From contig CACRSC010000084.1 in the NCBI GenBank assembly GCA_902651635.1, forward strand, positions 1,034,682 through 1,098,681: a DNA stretch of 64,000 nucleotides, given 5' to 3'. Source of the stretch: Mastigamoeba balamuthi (taxonomy: Eukaryota; Evosea; Mastigamoebida; Mastigamoebidae). The position numbers were made by a program, and so were the translations under genes. Below the pieces are notes generated by a model. The model did no database searches. It saw only the letters and a program-made list of their open reading frames with translations, and was not told where the DNA came from. Positions 1 to 14,334 of the stretch are shown one piece after another. Position 1 is the stretch's first letter, and each line of letters opens with the position of its first letter.

Positions 1-3000
1 TCGCTGCACATGCGCGGCACAGAGGCGCGCACGAGGCCCAGGACGGCCTCGGCCTCGCTCTCGGGGCTCGCGTGCTTCTCCGAGATCAGCCGCAGGCGCG
101 CGGCCAGCGCGTGCTGGTGGTCGCCCGCCAGCTCGTGGACCGCGGCGACCGCCTCCCACATCGACAGCGCCGACGCGCGCTGCAGAACCGTTGCGGGCCT
201 GTAGCTCCCCCACTGCGCCCGCAGCGCCATCAGCAGTGTCGGCATGCCCATCGCCCCCTCTGGCAGGGAAGGCCGAGTCAGAGGCATCAGAGAGGCACGT
301 CGGTGCGCGTACCGTTGGGAGAGCTCGACGAGGGCACCACGAGCTGCATCTCTATCTCCGTGGGGCTCGCGGAGTCCGGGCCACCGCCATCGCCGAGCTG
401 AGAGGGGGAGCAGGGGCGTCGATGAGTGCGCTGAAGAGTGCGAGCGAGGGTGAAGGGGGCACCTGTCCGTGGGTGTTGGCGCCCCACGTGAAGACCTTCC
501 CCGAGGCCGTGGCGGCGCAGTTGAACGACTCGCCACACGAGACAGCGATGACCTGCTCCTGCTTCCCGCTGAGCCCCGGCACCGTCTTGGGCAGCGGCCC
601 GCACGCGGTGTCCGCTCTGCCCAGGACGCCCTTGTCCCCCGACCCCCACGCGTAGACCTCGCCAGACTCTGCGGGATTCTCTGCCCATGAGAACGAGCGA
701 GAGCAAAGAGAACTGCGCTGACCGCATGCGCAAATGGTGTGCTTGCGGCCGCAGCCCACCGACACGATGCGCTTGTAGTGCAGTGTCTGCATCAGGCGCG
801 GCAGCGGAACGTCGACGGGCTCCCCGTGGCCCAGCTGGTGCTGCGTTCCCTGCCCCCAGCTGTACATATTCGAGAGGTCTACAGCGCATTGCAATTCAGC
901 TGACAGATTCAACTAACACCGTAATTTAAGGAGAAAAAAAACGCGCCTGTGAGGGCCACTGAGTGGAAGGCTCCGCAGTGTACCGAGACGATGCGCTTGC
1001 CGTGCAGAGCGTCTACGAGCGTGGGCACGCTCTGGTCGCACGCGTCGCCGTGGCCGAGTTGGCCGTTGGTGCTGCTGCCCCAGCTGTACACGTCGCCCGC
1101 TTCGGTGCACAGGCACGAGTGCGCGTGGCCGCACGCCACCTGTGCAGCCCTGTACGCGTCCCGCAGCTGTATGGGCGTCGCCGTGGTCCTGCTCTTAGTG
1201 GAGCCGATACCGAGCTGTCCGTGGTCGTTGAGCCCGCAGGCGAGGACCTGACCGCTCTCTGCTCCCCGGGTTGCGCGTGTCAGTTGCTCGAGTGCGCTCT
1301 GGTAACTAATGGCGCACCAGTAAGGAACAGTGTGTGCGCATAACCGCATGCGATCTGCTGCACGGGCTCGCCGTTCGGCATCTCGGCCCTGCGCGGCAAT
1401 GTGCTGACATCGCTTCTCTCTGTGTGGCCCAATTGGCCTGCGCACAGAGCAGAGTCAATTGCATTCAAATGGCAGGAGAGGCGCACCGGACGTGTTGAGG
1501 CCCCATGAGTAGACGCCGCCGCCACGGGTGATAGCGAGGCTGTGGGACCCGCCGGCGGCGACCCTCGTCACCGGGCAACGAGCGAGCGCGTCGACCCTAC
1601 GCGGAAGCGCCTCGCTGTTGGTGTGCCCCAGCCCGAGCTCTCCGTTGGCGTTTAATCCCCACGTGAACACCTCGGACGAGTCTACGTGCCAGCATGGTGG
1701 CGGTCAGGGCAAGAAAGAGGCACGAGGGCAACGTGCCTGTGAGGACCACCGAGTGGTTCGAGCCGCAGCAGAGCTGCACGACACGCTTGGCGGGCGACTG
1801 GCGCGGGGACTGCAGGCTGTCGGACAGCTCTGCGGCGATCAGCGGAGTCCGCGCCACAAAGTCCTCGCACGAGTCGCACGACGACGTGAGCACCGCGGGC
1901 GAGCGCGGCTGCGGCGACACCACGCTCTCTGCGGGAGGCGGCGCCGACGACGATGTCTTGGGCCTCGCGAGGGCCCCGACTCTCGGCGACAGCAAGTGGA
2001 GCGCTGAGTTCCTGCAGCCCGCGGCCAGCGACGAGGGCGTCGAGGCCGAGGACGCGGCGAGGAGCATGAGGGCGGTGAGGTGCGTCTCGGTGGCGTCCTC
2101 GACCTTGAGGGGTGGCGGGCGCTCCTGGGCTGTCACGCCGGCGATGTAGCTCATGCGGGGGCGCTCGGTGCAGATGACAGAGACGTTGGGGCCCGAGGGG
2201 TCGAAGAAGTTGGACACGTCTCGCAGCGTAGCCCTGTCGAGGCTCGGCAGCAGCTGCATCAGCCACGCAAAGTGCCTCGGGACCGTGCTGACGTCGCTCA
2301 GGATCAGCTGGGCGACGCAGGGTGTGAGAGTGGCGACAGTGGCACGGGTGGGGCAAAATGGCCAGAGAGGGAGCAACCAGGGAAGCGAGACAGTGCGAGT
2401 GGGGTGAGGGCGCAACGAGGGCCGAGAGGGCTTCTCTTGCATTGACAGAGCGAGGGTAAAAGAACACGAGACAGACGAATGCGAAGCAGCGAGTACGAGG
2501 AGAGAGACTGCGGGTATAGTGGAGAGGTACCTTGGCCTGGATTGTCGGGGGCAGGGACTCGAAGACGGGGCGGCAGCACTTGAGGTCCTCTGTGTAGCCG
2601 TTATCCATGAGAAACTTAATGTCCGACGTCGGCAGGTGCACTAGACCGCGCATGGCCAGCAGGTCCAGCGCCCTGCCCACCCTCCTGCGCGCGTGCGCCA
2701 CCAGCAGCAGGTACTTCACCAGAAGGTATCCGTGCGCCAGCAGTATCTGCATCGCCGCGCTCTCGTCAAAGTCAGCGTTGCCCGTGATGAACTTCTCGAA
2801 CTCGCAGGCGACGCCCGCACAGTCGCCCGGGCACGGCAGCAGCCGCAGCACGTAGCAGCGGAACAGTATGTTCGACAGCAGCCGGCGGTCGCTGCCCGGA
2901 AGCGCGTCGGGCTGGTGCAGCAGCCCGCTCAGGTGCGTCACCGCGATGTCGAGGCGCCCGATCTCGAGGAACTGCAGCACGAGTTTGCTCGCGCGCACGT

Positions 3001-5232
3001 TCGAGAGGCTGTAGAGGCCGAGTGCGCGGCCGTACTCGCGCTGCGCAAAGTACGAATCGGCGGCCTGCTCGTAGAGGCTGAACAGGTCGAGCCCGAGCGT
3101 CTTTCCGAGGTCCTCCGCGTCGGACTTCTCGAGCCCTTGGGCCACGAGCTGGAAGAATATCGTCTCTGGGCGCGTCTGTACCGAGGCTCGTCAGCGCTGT
3201 GGCAGTGGGATGACCGGCGGACGCAGGGGCTGAGGCGATAGATGCAGCTGGTAGTCCACACGAAGCAGCCGCGGACGTAGGGCTCGCCGAGGGCGTCAGA
3301 CGAGTCCGAGTACCCGAACGTACCGCAGAAGTGCTCGTCCGCGGGTATCGAAAACCTCTGCATCGCAGCAGACGTGCGCAACTTTGACGACACTGCCAGT
3401 GGAAGCAAACCAAGGTGTCAGTAATGGCGACATCGCCCCTGAACGGCCGCCGACGGGCTCAGAGCTGTTAGTGGCAAGCACAGTTCTGGTGCACAACAGC
3501 TGTGCTACCAGAGCCAGAAAGCACCTTTCTGTGTCGTCGAGGTGCCGGCGATGAGGTTGGAGATAACCACGATGCTGCAGCACGACTGCGACTGCGGGTC
3601 GCCGGCGCTGGGCCCGGCCTCGACGAGCGCGTAGGTCAGGTTCTTGGTGTAGTGGAACCCCACAGTGCCGGGCGGCATCTGATACACGAACAGCGGGTAC
3701 TTGCTGATCTGCGTGTCGTACACCTCGAGCTGCAGCGACTGCCTGTTGAACACGCCCACCACGGGCCCGTTGCGCGCCTCCTGCACAGAGACCTCTGCAG
3801 TCGGAGGGAACTGCCGCAGCGGCTGCAGCGCGAACTCCTCGCCATTGCGCGACGTGAAGATGGTCCTGTAGGTTCCATTGCGCTCCGCAAACTCGAGGGG
3901 CAGCTTGTAGTAGCCCCCGGCCCCGTCCATCTGCACTATCGCGTACTGCAGGGCCCGAGAGCGTTGGGAACCGCCTCGGAGTCGCCATGAGAGCGGCGAG
4001 TCGTGCCTTGAAGGTCCGGCGTGGGTCGCAGACAATGGTGATCTTCTGGACAGCCGTCTTGCCCGCTCTGTAGTTCACCACGTCCTCGCCTGTCATCAGG
4101 TTGATGAACGTGATCTGCCCCGTGGCGCTCCCGATGATCCCTGGCCCCCGCACGCGTGCGCGTCAGCAACGGCGGGAACGCGACGCGAGCCGCGCACCGA
4201 AGTCGCCTGCGGAGCGGTCGAAGGGCTTCCACCAGACGCAGCACGTCGACGGCTGCGGCACATGCTTGGCGTGCGCGACGACGTGCGGCCTGCTGGGCGA
4301 GAGCGCGCTGACGTTGCGGTCGCGCTGCTGGTCGGCGAGGTAGTTCTTCAGCATCGTGGGCCCCGCCTGCTGCGGCGACAGCGACGACGCGGGCTCGAGG
4401 TCCTCGAGGCCGTGCTTGCAGCAGAGGAAGTACGCGGGCAGCAGCGTCAGCGTCGTGTTGGCCGTGACGACGAGCAGCCACTGCGCCGTCGGGTCGAACG
4501 ACATCCCCACGATGTTCTCCCCGGGCTCCTGCGCGGCGCCGTGACGGCGTGCTGGGTGAGCCCACGGGGCGTGTGCGGGGGGAGGCAGCACGCGAGCGCT
4601 GCGCCGACCTCGCTCCAGTGCAGGTGCTTGAGGATCGGCACTCTGCTCTCGCCCACATAGCGCAGAATCAAGTCGTCTGCACAGTCAATCGCAGCAGCTC
4701 AGTGCGGCAACGGCAGCACAGTTCGACACCGCTCCAGCAGTAGAGCAGCGAAAACTGCGGGGGGTTGAAACCGGAAGCAGAACAGCCAGACAGTCGTCAT
4801 TTTCCCACCCCTCCCAAGCGCGTCACAGAAAAGAACCGACAGCGCACTCGACGCCAGCGCAGTCGCGATGAACGTGTGCGCGTTGCCGCGCGCGACGGCA
4901 GACTCGATGCCGGCGATCCTGGACGCGCCACGTCCGCCGCCGCCGTGCGCCACGTAACCGCCGGGCGACGACGGCGGCAGCCCGACGCCCATCATCGCCG
5001 CCTGCCGCGCGGTCGACGCGGGCGACTGCGCGTGCACCGACGCGTAGAGCGACGGCGATGACGTGGCAGGCGGCGGCGGCGTCGGCGAGGGGGAGAGCGA
5101 GAGGGCCGACGAGGAGGAGGACGAGAGGGAGCGCGCCGAGGACGCGAGGGAGACGCGCAGGACACGCGAGAGCGACAGCAGCGGGTAGTTGTTGGTGTGC
5201 GGCGGGGCGGCCACGCTCGAGACCCGCTTCAT
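1..5232 (-). CDS. Large beta-propeller / alpha-solenoid / RCC1-repeat protein, partial at window edge
   Basis: A multi-intron gene read leftwards from ATG 5232 (MKRVSSVAAPP). A Ser/Pro-rich N-terminus leads into propeller-like sequence (about 4670-3300, e.g. VGMSFDPTAQWLLVV and ATGQITFINLMTG). A helical TPR/clathrin-repeat-like stretch follows (about 3145-2540, with SLYEQAADSYFAQREYGRAL). RCC1 repeats come next (about 1670-480, e.g. VFTWGANTHGQ, DVYSWGSSTNGQLGHG, ACGLNDHGQLGIG). A second helical stretch occupies 1-250 and stays open at the edge, so the protein is incomplete. The architecture resembles vesicle-tethering (Vps/HPS-like) proteins with an inserted RCC1 propeller, but I cannot assign an orthologue. 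Introns are short GT-AG, for example RCC1 exon to helical exon near 461-390. AT-rich GATATT-type elements lie 30-65 nt upstream of the ATG. Membrane-trafficking function is inference from architecture only. Confidence 0.75.
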
Positions 5233-5808
5233 CTTCGGCGTAGGCCCGATCGGTGTGGACAGCTGAAAGATACTCTAAATATCTCGGACAATATCTAGAT
5301 GTTCCCTCCAGTTCCGCTTAGTGACATATCATCCGGTAACTGCCACGAGAGGCCTATCGCCGTGATTCTCACACCAATTTGTCCTTGAGAGCATGGGAAG
5401 GACAACGCACAACTTGTGGAACAGCAGGACCACCCACTAACACCACCACCTGCTCTCGTTTGCCTCGGGCAAATTGCCCAGCAGTTTCCCGTGTGTCGCC
5501 ACTCCCACAGTCTGCTCGGTGCAAACTACACCTGGAATTGTCCATGTTCCACCAATGATGCCAGTACCAGCAGCAGTGGTACAAGCTCAACAACGACTCT
5601 CAAGGTCATTGAACGCAGCTGACAGCCTCGCGAGTTGTTCCTGCGAACAAACAGAGGCGGCAGTAGAGTTGCTGCCACCTGTCCCCGAGAGCTACCCAAC
5701 TTCTGTTTCGTGCCACGCCACAGAGCGGGCGCGGAAGTGAAGGTGGACCCACAGTGCGATCGTGTTCCTTTGCGTGGGACGGGGCGACCACCGGCAGAGG
5801 CTCGTATT
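5233..5808. other. Intergenic stretch: promoter of the RCC1 gene and 3' flank of UPRT
   Basis: No convincing gene. The left end (5262-5297) carries the AT-rich cluster with three GATATT/AATATCT-type words that probably forms the core promoter of the leftward gene. The rest, to the UPRT stop, has only short incidental open frames. Confidence 0.5.
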
Positions 5809-6877
<1,069 letters not shown>

Positions 6878-7210
6878 GTCTCTCCTCCGCGCTGCTGGGT
6901 TTGCGGGGTGCTGGTGGTGGTGGTGGGAGGGTTGCCCCGGGTCTCACAACGCTTTGCAGCGAGTTTTTTTCCTATCGCTATCTCTCCGGTGCCCGAATCT
7001 GCTCCCTCGATTTTTCCCCAGCACGTCATCTCGCGCACACTGCCAACGGGGTATGCGCCTCACCTGCGTGCGAATAGCCGTAGGCCTAGATGGGACGGGG
7101 CCGTGCTGGTGCAGGCAGATATCTCCACAAGATTTTCCCGAGATTTTCCGGCCGTATCGGCATCGCGCGCAGGGCAAAAACCACGCGAGCACCGCACCGC
7201 CCCTCCCGCA
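6878..7210. promoter_or_regulatory. Divergent upstream region shared by UPRT and Kae1
   Basis: Only 333 nt separate the two ATGs, so both promoters must lie here or overlap the genes. On the Kae1 side, 7118-7157 holds AGATATCTCC followed by two AGATTTTCC words, the AT-rich element type seen upstream of many genes in this window. No TATA box is evident on either side. Confidence 0.5.
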
Positions 7211-8796
<1,586 letters not shown>

Positions 8797-8820
8797 TGAC
8801 GTCACCTCTGCTTTATAAAG
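8797..8820 (+). promoter_or_regulatory. CRE palindrome plus TATA box of the Cys-rich secreted protein gene
   Basis: TGACGTCA occupies 8797-8804 and TTTATAAAG 8812-8820. The ATG lies 78 nt beyond the TATA, a conventional pol II core-promoter layout. TGACGTCA is the classical bZIP (CREB/ATF) site. Which factor binds it here is unknown. Confidence 0.65.
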
Positions 8821-8897
8821 GCTGTGCCGGTGGCCCTCTTGTGCTTCACTTTGCATTCACTCGGCAGGCAACGCAAGCACAGCACAGGGCAGCAAAC

Positions 8898-9614
8898 ATG
8901 CGCACCATCATCCTGCTCGCCTCGGCCATGGCGGCCATCGCGTCGGCGCAGGTGCTGCACGAGGGGGACACGTGCAGCGGGATCGCGGGGCCGATCTACG
9001 GGACGTGCGCCCCGGGCCTGGAGTGCGTGAGCCTGGGCGCGGACCACAGCGTGTGCCGGGCCAAGATCCTGGGCGTGGGGGAGACGTGCAGCGGGATGGC
9101 GGGGCCGATCTACGGGCGGTGCGGGATGGGCCTCGAGTGCGTGAGCCTGGGCCCCGACAACAGCGTGTGCCAGAAGAAGGTGCTGAGGGAGGGCGAGACG
9201 TGCAGCGGGTTCGCGGGGCCGATCTACGGGGAGTGCGGGTTCGGGCTCGAGTGCAAGCACGTGGCGGCGGACCTGGCGACGTGCCAGAAGAAGACGCTGG
9301 GGCTCGGGGAGACGTGCGTCGGGATCGCAGGCCCGATCTACGGGGAGTGCGGGACGGGCCTCGAGTGCGTGATCCTGGGCCCCGACAACGGGGTGTGCCA
9401 GTGGAGGGCGCTGCGGGTCAACGACGCGTGCGAGGGGCCCAAGGGGGAGAAGCTGGGGGCGTGCAGGATGTTCACCGAGTGCAGGGGCAAGACGTGCCAG
9501 TGGAAGCAGCTGGGCAGGGGCGAGACGTGCGTGGGCATCGCCGGGGTGATGGGGGTGTGCAAGGCCCCGCTCAAGTGCGTCTTCCTGGGCCCCGACCACT
9601 CGGTCTGCAAGTGA
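8898..9614 (+). CDS. Secreted cysteine-rich tandem-repeat protein
   Basis: An intronless 238-aa protein. Residues 1-18 (MRTIILLASAMAAIASAQ) form a clear signal peptide, so it is exported. The rest is about six copies of a roughly 37-residue module with the pattern GETCSGxAGPIYGxCGxGLECVxLGPDxSVCQ. Four Cys per module presumably pair as disulfides. Module 5 is degenerate (DACEGPKGEKLGACRMF) and module 6 is variant. No transmembrane segment or GPI signal is seen. The spacing resembles Cys-rich extracellular or wall proteins (IGFBP-N/EGF-like size), but I do not recognise a named family. Strong promoter elements directly upstream suggest high or inducible expression, for example in a wall or matrix. 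Confidence 0.88.
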   Translation: MRTIILLASAMAAIASAQVLHEGDTCSGIAGPIYGTCAPGLECVSLGADHSVCRAKILGVGETCSGMAGPIYGRCGMGLECVSLGPDNSVCQKKVLREGETCSGFAGPIYGECGFGLECKHVAADLATCQKKTLGLGETCVGIAGPIYGECGTGLECVILGPDNGVCQWRALRVNDACEGPKGEKLGACRMFTECRGKTCQWKQLGRGETCVGIAGVMGVCKAPLKCVFLGPDHSVCK

Positions 9615-9976
9615 GGTGTTGCACACGAGTCCCTCTCCCCTCACCGCCGAGATTACACAGAAGCCATCAATACTAAGCTCGCTGTCTGAGGGGGTCGATC
9701 TGGAGGCTGTATGTATTCCGTCTTTCCTTCAGTGACTTCAGGCCACTGGTTTGACGCTCCGAGGGCAGGCACTGAGGTCCAACGGGACCTGCAGAGAGCC
9801 CTGCGGTGTGGCTGAGGGATTGCACGGGACCATCGCAGATGACGATTTCCTGCGGCACTGCGGGCTCTGGCACTGCCCTAGGGGCTGTTCCGATGTATGT
9901 GATAGCGTCACGGCCTCTGAATGCAGCATGGCAGCAGGGGACGATGACCTCCGACGGCACATTGGGGATCCTACTC
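9615..9976. other. Intergenic: 3' flank of the Cys-rich gene
   Basis: No supported gene. Short frames on the minus strand continue into the uncertain 9977-10420 gene and could be its downstream exons: two similar Ser-rich patches, CRRRSSSPAAM and CRRKSSSAMV, are readable in one frame. Confidence 0.3.
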
Positions 9977-10420
9977 CTACGACCTGCTCCGAAACTGCGC
10001 GACCATGCTGCACCGTGTCGCCAGGAGGCTTGATCTGCAGACTGCCGACAGCCATCGCTGCAGAGCGCGCCGCTGGCGCTGTGATTCCCGGCTGCTCGGC
10101 TCCCCTACTGTTGCCCGCTCCTGCAGCGGACTGCACGCCCCACGCGCACGACAGCTCGGACCTGGGCGACCGTCAGCAACAACAATAGGACACTGAGCTA
10201 GTGGCGTGTGCGCGACGGGCCTCCTGGGCATCGAAGGAGAGCCCCCGGTCTCGCTGCGAGCACGGGGCCTGCAGCGGTCCAGTTGGTCGCCAGTGTCGAT
10301 TCTGAGGAGCCTGATCGCAGAAGAGATGTGCTGAATTGCTGCTTCGAGGGCCTCAGGGGTGTGGTCCTTGGACACGAACTCGTGCGCCAGCTCCGCAGCG
10401 CACGCGCGAAGACGCTCCAT
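9977..10420 (-). CDS. Uncertain small gene, helical N-terminus
   Basis: From ATG 10420 the frame begins MERLRACAAELAHEF and runs through EALEAAIQHISSAIRLLRI, a plausible amphipathic helical protein. It then becomes less protein-like after about residue 55, so an intron probably intervenes there. No family is recognised. An AT-rich patch with CTAATATTG lies 20-25 nt upstream of the ATG. It could equally be a chance open frame. Downstream exons, if any, would lie between 9673 and 10136. Confidence 0.3.
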   Translation of the reverse strand: MERLRACAAELAHEFVSKDHTPEALEAAIQHISSAIRLLRIDTGDQLDRCRPRARSETGGSPSMPRRPVAHTPLAQCPIVVADGRPGPSCRARGACSPLQERATVGEPSSRESQRQRRALQRWLSAVCRSSLLATRCSMVAQFRSRS

Positions 10421-11437
10421 CCCGACTCTCCAATATTAGACTCGGGCGAGTTAAAATTCTGCTTCGGGGAAGGATGATCGCCCGCCCGCATGAGGGAATC
10501 GCTACCCATCCAATCCGCCCGCGAGGATGAACTAGTGTGCATGCATTGTGCTTCAGCGAGCGATGCGCTGTATTGCCGAGGTGGAGAAACCGCGCATAGT
10601 GAAACTCAACCGCGATGACTATGGACTGGTGGCGATTTCAGCGAAAAAACATGGGCCGCAGCCTGAAGGCCAGGAGTATCGACTCTGCACTCCATGAGGC
10701 AATGCGAAGCGCGATATGTGTGCGCGGAGAGAAGAGCAATGATGAATATTGCGGCGGCGGGGGCGTTATGAGGTGTAGAAACCTGGTTTTCACTGTCATT
10801 AGCCCTCTGGAGTCTTGCCTTGCGGGTCTATCACTGACAAACCCTCGGGTCGCGATGATCAGGCAGCTGGCCTTCCTCAGTGCGTGAGATATGCGCCAAT
10901 CCCTGCGTATGAGCCTCGTCCACTGTTATTCCCTCGCCCTGTCGCCCGAATTTTCTTTCTTCCGGCTTGTTCGCAGGTGAGGAAATGCCCGAGGCCTGGA
11001 ACACTGCGACGGTCGTTTTTTACCGCCGAGGATATTGTCCTCTCAACTGAACTCTGAGAAGAAAGCCCGGTTCTGCCCCGATTGTCCATCCAGTTGCCAC
11101 AAATGGGCGGCCGAAGCGCGCTTCTGCACCCTTTTCCGGCGAGCCACCGAGACCGATGCGAAATCACACACCCCCAAAGCGGCGGGATCGAGGAACGGAG
11201 AACGAACGCGTTCCTTTTCCTCCTTGTCGAAAACGTATTCCATACGTCGGGCTTTGCTATTCCGAGCTATTACGGACAGTACCGTGTGAAGTACAATGCA
11301 CTGCTTTTCGCCCATAGCAGCAGCGCCAACGAAGCTTCTGTCCCCGTCTCTCACCCTCTTCTTCCTCTCTCGTGCTCTCACTCCCGCCCTCGGCCCCAAA
11401 ATCCCGGCACAGCTCACTCGAGCTCCTCCGGGGGCTG
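10421..11437. other. Intergenic, about 1 kb, no gene seen
   Basis: Only short frames on either strand without family resemblance or splice-consistent continuation. The stretch contains the upstream side of the 9977-10420 candidate and the 3' flank of the small gene ending at 11438. Confidence 0.4.
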
Positions 11438-11857
11438 TCACAGGGTGGCGAGCCTGCAGTAGCGGCCGCTGCTGTGGCTCTCGCCGTCGAGCACGAACTC
11501 GAACCACCGGAGCCTCGCGGCGAGCTGCTGCTGCCTGAGCCTCGTCCGCGCCGCAGCCGTCGTCGGCGAGTGCGCGTTCCTGCGGCCCGGCGACAGCGGG
11601 GCGGCCGTCTGCGGCGGGATGTGGTACATCGGGTGCGCAGACATCGCGGGCCTGATCGTCGGGGACTCTGCAATAGCGGGGAGGCCGTTGAGGGGAACGC
11701 GGGAGGCAACGGGGGGGCGAAGAACAAACGATACTGGGGGAGCAGCGCTGCCCGTACCGATCGTGCCGTCCTCGACGGTGGTGTCGTCGATGCTGCCCTC
11801 GACGGGCTGGAGGTAGAGGGCCTTCTGGTCCGCGTGCGACGGGGCGTACGACTCCAT
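11438..11857 (-). CDS. Small hypothetical protein, two exons
   Basis: ATG 11857 opens MESYAPSHADQKALYLQPVEG. A GT-AG intron (donor at GGCACGATCG/GTACGG, acceptor CTATTGCAG) restores the frame to ESPTIRPAMSAHPMYHIPP and a basic helical C-terminus TRLRQQQLAARLRWFEFVLDG, ending in TGA, giving about 109 aa. No domain is recognised. The C-terminal helix with regularly spaced Arg and Leu could mediate protein contacts. No signal peptide or membrane segment. Coding is supported mainly by the clean splice that bridges two protein-like frames. Confidence 0.55.
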   Translation of the reverse strand: MESYAPSHADQKALYLQPVEGSIDDTTVEDGTIGTGSAAPPVSFVLRPPVASRVPLNGLPAIAESPTIRPAMSAHPMYHIPPQTAAPLSPGRRNAHSPTTAAARTRLRQQQLAARLRWFEFVLDGESHSSGRYCRLATL

Positions 11858-12760
11858 TTCGGACGCGTGGGCTCAGCGTGACGCTCGCGGTGCAATTAAG
11901 AACAATGAGCGCGGATTTCATTGGGCCAGAAATAGAATCCGGAAGCCCCTCGTTCCGCGGAGCATTTGTGCTCGTACAGAACCACAAATACCTTCCTCCT
12001 CCCGATGCAGCAATATCAGTCCAGAACCCGTTCGGCCGTGCGCGAAGAATAACCGTCAGTTTCACCATGCCAGTGTGGCAATTACACCAGCATGCCGGCG
12101 CCGGCGACGCCCCACTGGCCGCTCTCTCGTGGAAGCTGAACCATCACCTACCGCCCACGGGGCGGGCTCCAGAGCTCCTCTTTCCAGCGATGCCCGCCAC
12201 CAGCCAGCAGTCAGGTTTTCGGGCGCGCTGTATCAGGGGCGCCCTGATGCCCTCGTGCTGCCCCCACCCCCGATGAGCCCGGGCTCACCCCCGCAGGGCA
12301 ACTACACACGAGTTCTAAACAGATCACCCTAGACATTCCGCAGAGTTTTCTCAGCCTTTTACAGCAATGCTGGGGAAAGTGCGAATCGCTGCCGACGAGT
12401 ATGGCAGTGTGTTGCCGTAACAGGCAGAATGAGGAATATGTCGAAAGGCTACGATCGGGGCTGCACGTAATTGGACGTATGTGTCAATATAAAAAATGTA
12501 GGCCCCCACGCACAGCATCATAGTACCGCCTCTCGCGGGGCAACACCAGGTTCATTTCCCAAGACCCACCCAGAAGCCCACGAGGATAGGGACAGAGCAG
12601 CACCATTCAATTTCGATATGTTGGAGGTATCTCTGCTGACCGTAGCACGTGAGTCCAGCCAGGCACCGTAGATTCACCAACTGAGACCGCAGAATATCTC
12701 ATTCGAGGCATTGTTATTGCTATTTTCGGGTCGGGGAATGTCTCTACAAACCACTGAGCG
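11858..12760. other. Intergenic, becoming AT-richer to the right
   Basis: No gene supported. Composition falls from the GC-rich background from about 12300 onwards. Short frames on both strands lack continuity. Confidence 0.4.
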
Positions 12761-12762
12761 CG

Positions 12763-13652
12763 TTGCCATCCAGGCGAGAACCCACGCCTTGTACAAAACA
12801 GGGGCAACCTGACACCCTTCTTCTTCAGAAGTCGGCGCTTTGTGTTGGGATCGACAAGTTTCACTGCAGTGTCAGCGACGCGTTGGCAATGAGCCAAAAA
12901 CTCAAGAGCCTGGGCGACAACACCGACCTTCTCGACCCATCCGAGACTGAACTCGATCTCGGCATCACGCGCTGGGGTGGCAAGCGGAGCCCAGGCGTGT
13001 CAGAGTATTCTTTTTCGCTGGTCACGGGGCCAAGGTTGGCTGCCCGTTCATCCCCCACCTTGTTATCCCACACCCTCAATACACCACCACTGATCGGGTC
13101 GCTGAACTATCTTCTTGCGCGAGAGAACAACGAGAAGAAGGAAACCGCGCTATACGAGGCTGGACTGCCGATGACCTGGATCACAGAGGCACTTACAATT
13201 CTCGGGAATAATATTGGACACGTTCTACCAGGATCCCGCAATTGATCCAGAGGCATTTGCCCGCGACCACATCGGAATGGAGCCCCTCGATCTTGTCGTC
13301 TGTTTGACTTTCGGGCCACTTAGTCTGACTAGCTAAAACAGATTTCGACCCATCACTTGAACCCGTTTCATCAAATTTACAGTGTACACACCAAAATGCC
13401 AGACTGAAAACAATTGACACAGACAGGACCCGAGGGGAGGAAAGCACAGTTCATTCACCAAGGCCCTGCTTGCGGCAATTGGCAAGAAAATTCCTGTTGA
13501 TAGAAGGTTTACAGAGGTTCGCAAGAGCCTCTATGAGCAGACCAATGGTGCTCTATTACTCTCTTTTTCTCACTAATACACAACAAATAACAGGCACCCA
13601 GGTCCCGCTGTCTCACCACAACTTTCGGAGCAAGCTCGTTCTTGCTGATTGA
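12763..13652 (+). CDS. Candidate spliced gene of lower GC, unknown function
   Basis: Several protein-like segments follow one another on the + strand. One contains SDALAMSQKLKSLGDNTDLL and LNYLLARENNEKKETALYEA (12763-13245). In a shifted frame comes ILDTFYQDPAIDPEAFARDH (about 13205-13325). A third is KALLAAIGKKIPVDRRFTEV (13457-13545), which splices cleanly through a GT-AG intron ending AAATAACAG to VPLSHHNFRSKLVLAD and TGA at 13652. Exon joins between the first pieces are unresolved, so the model is provisional. Codons are clearly less GC-biased than in neighbouring genes, suggesting recent acquisition or a different expression class. No domain is recognised. Confidence 0.35.
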
Positions 13653-14117
13653 AAGAACAAGAGAGGGACATAGCAAAAAAACGAGAAGAGAAAGTAACAA
13701 ACCAGTTGAGCCACAGCCACGCCAGCTCTTGGCTGGGCATGTTCATGCTTAGTTAAAACTTGATCAGAAACTCATACTGCTATCTGGTTTGTAAAAAATA
13801 TTGTACATTTCTTTTCTGTGTATGTTTAGAGCATGTGTTATTTGCTGACAAGCACAGCAAAGAAAGTGAAAAAGCCCCTTTTTCGGACTCTTTTTTTTAT
13901 CTTTATTGCTGCAATAATGAACCATAGTGCTTCAGTACAATTGGAGCTTATGCGAATGCACGTTCACTGTATAGTGTGGGCTTCAGTGAATGCAATTTCT
14001 TAATGACATAACAACGAAACTGTATCCGTGTATTTCTGTGAAATTTCAGTATGCATATATCACAATTTCTGAAGTACAGAACTGGCTTGCTGGCCTAACC
14101 AGACAGTGAAGCAGAAA
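13653..14117. other. AT-rich intergenic DNA
   Basis: Long A/T runs, e.g. around 13890, and no open frame worth reporting on either strand. Confidence 0.5.
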
Positions 14118-14334
14118 TCAATATGCATGATACGTAATGGTCATAGATCTGTGTAACCAGTGAGTGATGTGATGTGAGAACAATGCTGTTGCAGCACACA
14201 GGGCCAGAAAAAGAACATATCCACAACTCAGTTCATAAAAAAGAAGCAGAAGCAGGGGCTGATAAAGAAAAACTGAAGTTGCTATCATACCTATTACCTT
14301 GTTCAGTCTCTTCCAGTCCCAGAGATGCATTTCT

